Positions 28,377 through 35,225 of a stretch of DNA of 64,000 bases are shown here, in pieces. The stretch lies in the NCBI GenBank assembly GCA_051656645.1, contig JBOGCH010000046.1:62001-126000 (forward strand), in the 5' to 3' direction. The translations under genes were made by a program, and so were the position numbers. The notes beneath the pieces were generated by a model. It made no database searches, was not told where the DNA came from, and saw only the letters and a program-made list of their open reading frames with translations. This DNA is from JBOGCH01 sp051656645. GTDB taxonomy: Bacteria; Bacteroidota; Bacteroidia; Bacteroidales; Marinifilaceae. Position 1 is the first letter of the stretch, and each line of letters begins with the position of its first letter.

Positions 28377-29387
28377 ATGTACAAATCCATAGTACGCCCG
28401 TTGCTATTTAAAATAGAACCGGAGGAAGTGCATGACATGACATTGCGCTGGCTAAAATATTACAGACACACACTTCCAATTAGAAATTGGATAAGAAAAT
28501 ACTGTCATACCTCATCTCCATATACATTTGGAGAAATGCAATTTAAAAACAGAATAGGACTATCGGCAGGATTTGACAAAAATGCCGTAGCTTTTGATGA
28601 ACTTGCCGATTTTGGCTTTGGTTTTATTGAGTTGGGAACAATTACACCAAATATGCAAAAAGGAAATCCATCTCCTCGAATTTTTAGAATTGAGGAGGAT
28701 GATTCGCTCATATCACGCACCGGCTTTAACAACCACGGCCTAACTCCTATACTTGAACGCATAAAAGCACACAGAAAAAACAACTACATTCTTGGCATCA
28801 ATATTAATAAAGACCTAGAATCTACTGGCAATAAAATTGGCGAAGACCTTACACTACTTTATAAGGAATTGGCACCATACGTTGACTATTTCACATTAAA
28901 TTGGGGCAGCATTGAACCGGACTATTTCACTCTTGCCTTGGAACAACTTAATGACTACCGACTACAGCAAGAAACTATACGTCCTATTTTTATCAAGTTG
29001 CCAGCGGACATATCATTTGAAAATGTAGATAATGTTATCTCATTGGCACGTCGACAAAATATTAGCGGATTTATAGCCACCGGGCCAACAACGGATAAAA
29101 GTGCGCTTAAAAACACAGCAAAGACTCAACTGCAAGTTATAGGTAATGGCGGTGTAAGCGGACGTGGTATTGGACAAAAATCCTTGGCCATCGTGAGTCA
29201 CATTGCACACACAACGAACGGAGAGTTCCTCATTATTGGAGCAGGTGGGATAATGTCTGCCAATGAAGCAATGGCCATGCTACATGCCGGTGCAAATTTG
29301 ATACAAATATATTCCGCATTTATATACTCCGGACCTTTTATTGTTAGAAATATTGGCAAGCTAATTGAGTCCGAATACAAAAGATAA
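28377..29387 (+). CDS. pyrD: Class 2 dihydroorotate dehydrogenase-like protein, divergent active site
   Basis: 336 residues with the class 2 N-terminal extension (MYKSIVRPLLFKIEPEEVHDMTLRWLK) that contacts the membrane quinone. FMN barrel features are present: GLSAGFDKN, GFIELGTITP, GFNNHGL, NGGVSGRG and FLIIGAGGIMSANEAMAMLHAGANLIQIYSAFIY. The orotate and catalytic-base loop is unusual: the family NxSSPN reads NWGSIEP, and the ATNTT loop reads ATGPTT. One Ser of the pair may still align with the catalytic base. It should oxidise dihydroorotate with quinone if active. Whether this is the genome's only PyrD cannot be seen here. Confidence 0.82.
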   Translation: MYKSIVRPLLFKIEPEEVHDMTLRWLKYYRHTLPIRNWIRKYCHTSSPYTFGEMQFKNRIGLSAGFDKNAVAFDELADFGFGFIELGTITPNMQKGNPSPRIFRIEEDDSLISRTGFNNHGLTPILERIKAHRKNNYILGININKDLESTGNKIGEDLTLLYKELAPYVDYFTLNWGSIEPDYFTLALEQLNDYRLQQETIRPIFIKLPADISFENVDNVISLARRQNISGFIATGPTTDKSALKNTAKTQLQVIGNGGVSGRGIGQKSLAIVSHIAHTTNGEFLIIGAGGIMSANEAMAMLHAGANLIQIYSAFIYSGPFIVRNIGKLIESEYKR

Positions 29388-29583
29388 CCTAAACACACCC
29401 CGCACACAAACAATTAATTACAAAGCAATTACAATACAATTGCATTAAATAAATATATCCATTACTAAGTGACACACACCCTACTTGTTTAAATTGAATA
29501 TCTCTTTAAAATTTAGACCAGATTCATTTATTATGGAGTATTTATGTCAAAACGCAACCGTCATCCAAATTTTTCCCCTCTCC

Positions 29584-29810
29584 TGCTGTGCTTCTACCCT
29601 TACTCCGCTTTCTGGTTTCCCTCTGGTCCCTCCCTGGTTGCTCTCTATCAAGTCCGTATTAAGTTCGTATTAACTTCGTGTTATATTCGAGTCTATAGAC
29701 ACGAATATAACACGAACTTGATACGGAGTTAATGCCTATTTGATAGAGCGTAATCAGGGAGGGACCAGGAGGCAAGCAGAACGAGGAGTATGGGAAACAT
29801 AAGCGTAAGT
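29584..29810. repeat. Inverted-repeat element with 11-bp units (element 2)
   Basis: A ~220-bp imperfect inverted repeat centred on TCTATAGA near 29692-29699. Inner left arm: AAGTCCGTATT (29650), AAGTTCGTATT (29661), AACTTCGTGTT (29672), ATATTCGAGTC (29683), consecutive 11-bp units. Outer left arm: CTGGT recurs every 11 bp at 29612, 29623 and 29634. On the right arm ATCAG, ACCAG and AGCAG recur at 29753, 29764 and 29775, again 11 bp apart. The arms pair well (GGTCCCTCCCTG and CTCTATCAA on both sides after inversion). It lies between pyrD and an OmpA lipoprotein gene. Short ORFs through it have no coding character. Confidence 0.83.
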
Positions 29811-29986
29811 GCACATTTTGTATTGGTAATGCATGTAACGAAATGATAATTTACTAGGTAATTTCATCACTCAATCACCCACAGTGATTAACATTCAGTG
29901 TATAGTTAATACAATGATAATGAGTGCATTATTTTACATAAAATTAGTTATTTGACCATATTTTTCTGATAATTAATATTATATCC

Positions 29987-29994
29987 TATTTTTG
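29987..29994 (+). promoter_or_regulatory. Candidate promoter of the OmpA lipoprotein gene
   Basis: TATTTTTG matches TAnnTTTG; TTTC at 29963-29966 lies 20 bases upstream as a weak -33 box. This would give a leader of about 175 bases. The rest of 29811-30175 is AT-rich with no gene seen. Confidence 0.45.
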
Positions 29995-30175
29995 TAGCAT
30001 TATTGAATGTATCATTTTAGCATGAATTTTGCTTTCTTGAAATATAGAATCCTTGAGTGATACACCAAGATAATTGAAAAAAGTGATTATAAGACTACCA
30101 TTTGCTATACCAATTGTAGAAAATGTTTGCAACATGGAAGTTTTATACAACAATTTAAAACTAGTTATTAAGCGT

Positions 30176-30868
30176 ATGAGAACAGTAAAATTAAGTGTAG
30201 GCGTATGCCTTCTATGTGGATCGATATTAATGAGTGGATGTGCTATGAGTAATACCGGCAAAGGAGCAATTATTGGTGGAGGTAGTGGCGCTGCCGTAGG
30301 TGCCGGAATTGGCGCAATTTTTGGCGGAGGAAAAGGTGCTGCCATTGGTGCTGCAGTTGGAGCTGGTGTTGGTACCGGAGCAGGTGTACTTATTGGTAGA
30401 AAAATGGATAAGCAACGAGCTGAACTTGAAAAAATTCAGGGTGCACAAGTTGAAGAGATTACTGATGTAAATAATTTAAAAGCCATTAAAGTAACTTTCG
30501 CTGATGGTATTTTGTTTCAAACCGGTAAAAGCGATTTAAATCAGTCTTCTCGTAATGCATTGTCCGAATTTGCAACATCACTTGCACAAAATGCATCGAC
30601 CGATGTTACTATCCAAGGACACACGGATAATACCGGAACAAGAGAAGTTAATCAGCGCATTTCATCTCAACGTGCTCAGTCTGTAGCTAACTATTTACAA
30701 GGACAAGGAGTATCAGGAAATCGTATGAAAACAGAAGGTTTAGCCTATGACTCTCCTGTTGCAGATAACGCAACGGTTGATGGACGTGCAAAAAACAGAC
30801 GTGTAGAAATTTTTATCACCGCTAATCAGGACATGATTAAACAAGCGGAAGCGGGTAATTTAAGATAA
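30176..30868 (+). CDS. OmpA-family lipoprotein with glycine-zipper segment
   Basis: 230 residues from ATG 30176; the frame is open further upstream but this start gives a proper lipoprotein signal with lipobox MSGC, Cys22. A glycine-zipper stretch follows (GAIIGGGSGAAVGAGIGAIF and onward, about residues 28-75), then an OmpA peptidoglycan-binding domain: FQTGKSDLNQSSRNALSEFA, IQGHTDNTG, NQRISSQRAQSVANYL and DGRAKNRRVEIFI. It should tether the outer membrane to peptidoglycan, like the YiaD/Pal-related proteins. Monocistronic with a strong terminator. Confidence 0.9.
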   Translation: MRTVKLSVGVCLLCGSILMSGCAMSNTGKGAIIGGGSGAAVGAGIGAIFGGGKGAAIGAAVGAGVGTGAGVLIGRKMDKQRAELEKIQGAQVEEITDVNNLKAIKVTFADGILFQTGKSDLNQSSRNALSEFATSLAQNASTDVTIQGHTDNTGTREVNQRISSQRAQSVANYLQGQGVSGNRMKTEGLAYDSPVADNATVDGRAKNRRVEIFITANQDMIKQAEAGNLR

Positions 30869-30887
30869 TTAATCAATCTCCAAGAAG

Positions 30888-30924
30888 TTGCGTCAAAACA
30901 TTATTCGTTTTGACGCAAGTTTTT
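30888..30924 (+). terminator. Rho-independent terminator after the OmpA lipoprotein gene
   Basis: TTGCGTCAAAAC (30888-30899) and GTTTTGACGCAA (30907-30918), 12-bp stem, followed by a T run. Confidence 0.88.
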
Positions 30925-30979
30925 TATGTAACTCTTTCCCGTTGATTCCGAATAAGTAATATATACTAAAAACAACATT

Positions 30980-31330
30980 ATGAAACGATTCATTTACACA
31001 CTTCTGGCCTCTATTGTTATTTGTATATCATGTGCCAAAAACAGTGATACTGTAAAATTCACAATTGCATCAGAGCAAGCTGATTGTATGGGCGTTGCCC
31101 CACAAAAATGCATGTTGATAAAAATTGGTGATGCTAAAGACTGGACCTACTTTTATAGCGCAATTGAAGGCTTTACATATGAGCCTGGGTATGAATACGT
31201 ATTAGAGGTTAAAGAAGAAAAAGTTGCTAACGCTCCTGCCGATGCGTCATCGATAAAATATATCCTGAAGAAAGTTGTATCGAAAACACCTAAGAAATCG
31301 GATAATTTACCTAAACCTTCTGCTCAATAA
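30980..31330 (+). CDS. DUF4377 lipoprotein
   Basis: 116 residues. Signal peptide with Cys18 in the sequence VICISC. The mature part has DUF4377 hallmarks: ADCMGVAPQKCMLIK, DWTYFYSAIEGFTYEPGYEYVLEVKEE, and a C-terminal ILKKVVSKT. DUF4377 is a small envelope domain often found with HslJ/META domains; the function is not known. The gene lies 5 bases upstream of a phosphatase-like gene and is probably in one operon with it. Confidence 0.8.
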   Translation: MKRFIYTLLASIVICISCAKNSDTVKFTIASEQADCMGVAPQKCMLIKIGDAKDWTYFYSAIEGFTYEPGYEYVLEVKEEKVANAPADASSIKYILKKVVSKTPKKSDNLPKPSAQ

Positions 31331-31335
31331 TTTGT

Positions 31336-31782
31336 ATGGAAGTCTTGATTGTAGATTACAGCAATGACTCCTTTGCGATAGTTGCCGCGCATTGGCTTAA
31401 ATATTTTGATCCTACACTTGATATTAGTGTAGGTATCACAATGCGCCCACTGCCCGCAATAGAAGCCATAAACGCCATTTTGAAAGAGTTTGATGCTCCA
31501 TCAACTCCAAACATTAGATATGAGAATAATTTTTACAATACAACACCTCACTATCTGATTATTTTAAATAAAAACGAAGCAACTCCGCAAACCCCACTCT
31601 TAAACAACAGCAAAACACAGAAAATTGAACTACATCATTCAAATATGCATAACACACCAGAGGCATATGTAGGTATAGGAAAAGAATTGCGCGATGAGAT
31701 GTTTAGTTTTTACTTACATGAAATTAAAGGGAAAGAGATGCTTGGCGCAGACAGTTGCGGTGCTGAGTGCGATATTCCCTGA
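31336..31782 (+). CDS. LMW phosphatase / ArsC-like protein lacking the catalytic P-loop
   Basis: 148 residues. The overall pattern follows Bacteroidetes LMW-phosphatase/arsenate reductase proteins: a first strand (MEVLIV), HWLKYFDPTLDISVGIT where the family has LKHFDxxLEVYSAGT, then YLIILNKNE, and a C-terminal helix (IGKELRDEMFSFYLHEI) like the family's RDEIxxxFxxFY. But where the P-loop should read CX5RS it reads DYSNDSFA, so the nucleophilic Cys and the Arg are both gone. It cannot be a normal phosphatase or arsenate reductase; binding or regulatory use is possible. The family assignment rests on pattern similarity and is moderately certain. Five bases after DUF4377. Confidence 0.6.
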   Translation: MEVLIVDYSNDSFAIVAAHWLKYFDPTLDISVGITMRPLPAIEAINAILKEFDAPSTPNIRYENNFYNTTPHYLIILNKNEATPQTPLLNNSKTQKIELHHSNMHNTPEAYVGIGKELRDEMFSFYLHEIKGKEMLGADSCGAECDIP

Positions 31783-31793
31783 TAAATGTTGTA

Positions 31794-32231
31794 TTATTCC
31801 GCTATTCGAAAGATTGTATCTTCCTTCAATTCTTGTTCCGTGAAGGGTATATTTAAATCCTTGCTTTGGGCTGCGATATAAACTTTTTTATCGGCATGAA
31901 CACTGCCATTCGCAATGACATATGATTTTAGCGTGCATGCTCCCATGATACTATTCGCTGCAGTTGAATATACATAACCACTAAAATAAGCTTTTATATT
32001 TATGGGAACATCATGAATAGTTAATTCAAATGGTAGAGGTTTATTGATTTTGATTGTGTCTCCTTTATTGTCAACGTATTGGCCTATTAAATATAGATCG
32101 GCACCATTTGTATACTTCTCATTAAAGGCTGCCTTATATTCGAACGTTTTTGTGGGCGCATCCGAATTAGTTAGGTTACATGAACACATTATCCCCCCCA
32201 ACAATACAACGGTATATAATATTTGCTTCAT
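31794..32231 (-). CDS. Small hypothetical lipoprotein
   Basis: 145 residues with a lipoprotein signal (MKQILYTVVLLGGIMCSC, Cys18). The mature part is beta-rich (YVDNKGDTIKINKPLPFELTI, INIKAYFSGYVYSTAANSI). No family recognised. It is convergent with the dead-phosphatase gene, only 11 bases apart. Confidence 0.65.
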   Translation of the reverse strand: MKQILYTVVLLGGIMCSCNLTNSDAPTKTFEYKAAFNEKYTNGADLYLIGQYVDNKGDTIKINKPLPFELTIHDVPINIKAYFSGYVYSTAANSIMGACTLKSYVIANGSVHADKKVYIAAQSKDLNIPFTEQELKEDTIFRIAE

Positions 32232-32854
32232 AGCTTTTTTATTCTATCATACACCATTATATTTCAGTTAGTTACTCGTTTTTTAAACATCTATATTTAT
32301 TTATACTACCACAACAATATACTACCTAATTAAACTAAATCGCCTCAAAGGTAGATTATTTCTTACTAAATAGAACACCTAATTACTATGCTCATCACAC
32401 ACATAACACCTTAGCTGGAAATACTATTACAAGTATATTCCATTAGGAATAATCACGACAATATAATATACTATAATTCAGTGTATTATATACAATAAAC
32501 AATGAATAATACAATAACAAATACGATATACCCTACATTGATTAAATACTAGCATTTTATTATTATTCAATACATAATAGCGCATGTGTGTTAATTATAT
32601 CTTAATGTTTAATTTTCTAAATACGAATTAAAATATATTTCATAACTTTATTTCACATTAAATAAGTATTAAATCATTTGTATTAGCGAATATGGATATT
32701 TATTATATTAAATTTAACAATGTTAAATATATTGCAACATGTAACATTATAAAACGAAATTGTATATAAAATAATATAGATCACGTGCGTCAAGACAATA
32801 TTGTTTTGACTGATAGTTGAACCTAATAACAACCTATTATTAATCCTTTAAACT
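32232..32854 (+). other. 623-bp AT-rich region with two palindromes
   Basis: No ORF with coding character. Two inverted repeats lie in the part leading to the small gene at 32855: ATTTAACA/TGTTAAAT (32712-32728) and a 22-base palindrome GTCAA..TTGAC (32789-32810) whose centre is ACAATATTGT. They may be operators or a leader hairpin. I see no exact -7 box. Confidence 0.5.
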
Positions 32855-33076
32855 ATGACATTTACTGCTGATACTTTAACGACTGAAAACAAACGGACAA
32901 GATTGTTTACTCCCAAAAACTATCCGAGTGAACACTATTTTAAAGAGGATACTCCGTCCGGAGCCGATTGTACGAACAACTATCATCGTTCATCGTGGAA
33001 TGACATGCAAATAGAACGCGAAACATTGCATAATAACGAAAAGATTTCGGTCAAGAAAGTTATGTTATGGAGATGA
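32855..33076 (+). CDS. Small orphan protein, 73 residues
   Basis: Hydrophilic protein with no signal peptide or membrane segment; contains TRLFTPKNYPSEHYFK, then GADCTNNYHRSSW and a basic tail KKVMLWR. I recognise no family. Support for being real: ATG start, a dedicated terminator 6 bases after the stop, and palindromes in its leader. Against: short, AT-rich setting, no ribosome-binding site seen (normal in Bacteroidetes). It could also be a structured RNA gene rather than a protein gene. Confidence 0.5.
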   Translation: MTFTADTLTTENKRTRLFTPKNYPSEHYFKEDTPSGADCTNNYHRSSWNDMQIERETLHNNEKISVKKVMLWR

Positions 33077-33081
33077 CATTT

Positions 33082-33107
33082 CCGGGGGAGCAATCCTCCG
33101 GTTTTTT
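33082..33107 (+). terminator. Terminator with GCAA tetraloop
   Basis: CCGGGGGA (33082-33089) pairs with TCCTCCGG (33094-33101) with one G-U, GCAA loop, then six T. Confidence 0.9.
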
Positions 33108-33196
33108 ATATAGGTCTAAACAAGGAGATTGCTACAATAAAACAATGTTATAAACAAGTGCAAATAAAAATACTTTCTTAAATGGTGTTTTTTAAT

Positions 33197-33204
33197 TATT
33201 TTTG
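33197..33204 (+). promoter_or_regulatory. Candidate ssb promoter
   Basis: TATTTTTG fits TAnnTTTG, with TTTC about 19 bases upstream as a weak -33; 86 bases before the ssb ATG. Confidence 0.45.
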
Positions 33205-33290
33205 CAACTAATAAGCTATTTATGCATACATTATTGGTTAATATTTCGTAATATTGAAAAAGATAAAACACATATAATAATAAATTGACT

Positions 33291-33764
33291 ATGGTAAATA
33301 AAGTTATACTGATTGGCAATGTTGGGGCTGATCCTGAAGTCAGATATCTTGAGGGAGGAGTAGCAACTGTCAATCTAAGTTTAGCAACTTCTGAGACATA
33401 TAAAGACCGCAATACAGGAGAACGAATAACACAAACCGAATGGCATAATGTTGTGTTTTGGAGAGGGTTAGCTGAAATTGTTGAGAAATACGTTAAAAAA
33501 GGAACACGCCTATATATTGAAGGGCGTTTAAGAAGCCGAAGCTGGGAAGATCAGAATGGCGTTAAGCATTATCGGACGGAGGTGCAAGCAGATAATATGC
33601 AGATGCTTTCATCTAGACAAGAACAAGGAGGTATGCCGGGAATGGAAAACAGTACTCATACTGCACCTACTACGCATTCACCCGCTGCAACGTCTGCACC
33701 CAAACCAATGCCTTCGTCGGATATTACAATGAATGACGACGATACAGACGACTTACCTTTTTAA
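33291..33764 (+). CDS. ssb: Single-stranded DNA-binding protein
   Basis: 157 residues from ATG 33291 (a TTG two codons earlier is unlikely). OB fold typical of bacterial SSB: MVNKVILIGNVGADPEVRYLEGG, TEWHNVVFWRGLAEIVEKYVKKG, LYIEGRLRSRSWED. A flexible Pro/Met/Ser-rich linker leads to the acidic tip DDTDDLPF, which recruits replication and repair partners. Upstream of a GldE-like gene, as often in Bacteroidetes, but a terminator separates them. Confidence 0.97.
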   Translation: MVNKVILIGNVGADPEVRYLEGGVATVNLSLATSETYKDRNTGERITQTEWHNVVFWRGLAEIVEKYVKKGTRLYIEGRLRSRSWEDQNGVKHYRTEVQADNMQMLSSRQEQGGMPGMENSTHTAPTTHSPAATSAPKPMPSSDITMNDDDTDDLPF

Positions 33765-33780
33765 TCAGAACTAATTTTAA

Positions 33781-33818
33781 TACAGTCATGGCACAATGTT
33801 CTGTGACTGTAGTTTTTT
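33781..33818 (+). terminator. ssb terminator
   Basis: TACAGTCA (33781-33788) and TGACTGTA (33804-33811) followed by six T. The next gene's TTG start is only 12 bases further. Confidence 0.8.
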
Positions 33819-33830
33819 AAACTAAACACC

Positions 33831-35156
33831 TTGGAAGCAGACTTATATCGCCCCGAAATCTTGTCAGGAGTTTTTGTCGGGAGTTTTGAAGTTATGGATA
33901 TTATTTATATCCTGATTTTTATTATTTTACTTATTTGTTCGGGCTTGATTTCCGGTTCGGAAGTCGCCTACTTTTCGTTGACACCGTCACAAATTTCACG
34001 CATCAAAGAGCGCGGATTTGAAAGAATTATTAACTTGCTTAAAAGACCAAACCGTTTATTAGCAACAATTCTTATTTCGAATAATTTTGTCAATGTAGCA
34101 ATTGTTGTGCTCTCCACATATATTGTAAACACACAATTTAATTTTGAGGGCCATAAAATACTTGGCACAATTATTCAGGTTGTAGTTGTTACGTTTGTAA
34201 TTTTGCTTTTCGGAGAGATTATTCCAAAATTATATGCAAACAGAGCACAAATTAAAGTAGCGCAATTTATGGTGACGCCACTTCATGTTTTAGAGGCATT
34301 ATTTAGGCCACTTTCATGGCTTTTGATAAAATCTTCGTCGGTATTACGTGATAAAATGGCTCGCAAAGATGAACTATCTATTGACCAACTATCTAAAGCG
34401 TTAGAATTGACGAACGATTTGGAAATTAATGAAGAGAAAGATATCTTGGAGGGAATTGTCCGCTTTTCAAATATAAATGCAAGTGACATTATTCAGCCAC
34501 GTATTAATGTTGTTGCACTAGAACATGATGACTCGTTTAAGGAGGTTAAGAAAGTAGTGTTAGAAAATAGCTATTCGCGAATGCCGGTATATGCAGAGAA
34601 TCTTGATACTATTACGGGAATTCTATATATCAAGGATTTACTACCTCATTTACATGAAACAGATCATTTTAGTTGGCAACATTTAACTCGCCCAGCCTAC
34701 TTTGTTCCGGAAAGCAAAAAAATTAATGATTTACTTGAGGAATTTAGAGCAAAAAAAGTTCACTTAGCTGTTGTTGTGGATGAATATGGCGGGACGTCAG
34801 GTATTGTGACAATGGAGGACATCCTTGAGGAAATTATTGGAGAGATTAATGATGAGTACGATGAAAAGGAAACAAATTATACTCGCACGCAGAATGGCGA
34901 TTATATATTCCAAGCCTCTATCCTACTTAATGATTTTGAGAAAATTATTGATCTAGACTCTCAAGCCTTCCGAGATATTGAAGGAGAAGCTGATACACTT
35001 GCAGGATTAATTCTTGAGATTGTTGGAGAATTACCTAAACGAGGAGACATTATTACCTACAAACATTATAAATTTACTATTCTTGATGTTGATAGTCGTC
35101 GTATTAAGAAAATTAAGTTTGAAACTATGGAGGGACCATCTCAATTAGATAATTAA
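33831..35156 (+). CDS. gldE: GldE-like CNNM/CBS-pair/CorC-HlyC membrane protein
   Basis: 441 residues from TTG 33831; an ATG at 33894 is the alternative. N-terminal CNNM domain with about four membrane segments (IIYILIFIILLICSGLISGSEVAYFSL, ILISNNFVNVAIVVLSTYIV, VVVVTFVILLFGEIIPKLYAN). Two CBS domains follow (IQPRINVVALEHDDSFKEV, SYSRMPVYAENLDTITGILYIKDLL, HLAVVVDEYGGTSGIVTMEDILEEIIGEI), then a CorC/HlyC C-terminal domain (YIFQASILLNDFEKI, TLAGLILEIVGELPKRGD). In Bacteroidetes this is annotated GldE, first linked to gliding motility; a role in divalent-cation handling is the family alternative. Confidence 0.88.
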   Translation: MEADLYRPEILSGVFVGSFEVMDIIYILIFIILLICSGLISGSEVAYFSLTPSQISRIKERGFERIINLLKRPNRLLATILISNNFVNVAIVVLSTYIVNTQFNFEGHKILGTIIQVVVVTFVILLFGEIIPKLYANRAQIKVAQFMVTPLHVLEALFRPLSWLLIKSSSVLRDKMARKDELSIDQLSKALELTNDLEINEEKDILEGIVRFSNINASDIIQPRINVVALEHDDSFKEVKKVVLENSYSRMPVYAENLDTITGILYIKDLLPHLHETDHFSWQHLTRPAYFVPESKKINDLLEEFRAKKVHLAVVVDEYGGTSGIVTMEDILEEIIGEINDEYDEKETNYTRTQNGDYIFQASILLNDFEKIIDLDSQAFRDIEGEADTLAGLILEIVGELPKRGDIITYKHYKFTILDVDSRRIKKIKFETMEGPSQLDN

Positions 35157-35159
35157 TTT

Positions 35160-35225
35160 TAACGATATAATAAAACAGAAGCCGGTAGAAATATTTCCAC
35201 CGGCTTCTGTTTTATTATATCGTTA
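35160..35225. terminator. Bidirectional 27-bp perfect hairpin
   Basis: Arms 35160-35186 and 35199-35225 are fully complementary (core CAGAAGCCGGT), 12-base loop. The right arm contains the TAA (35223-35225) of the outer-membrane gene. Confidence 0.9.

Noticed and set aside
29485..29732. Two overlapping ~60-residue ORFs in the pyrD-OmpA spacer
   Set aside because: They run through the 11-bp inverted-repeat element and have no start context or family character; the reading frames are a by-product of the repeats.
30074..30175. Longer OmpA-lipoprotein frame
   Set aside because: Only the ATG at 30176 gives a normal lipoprotein signal peptide; the upstream part is leader.
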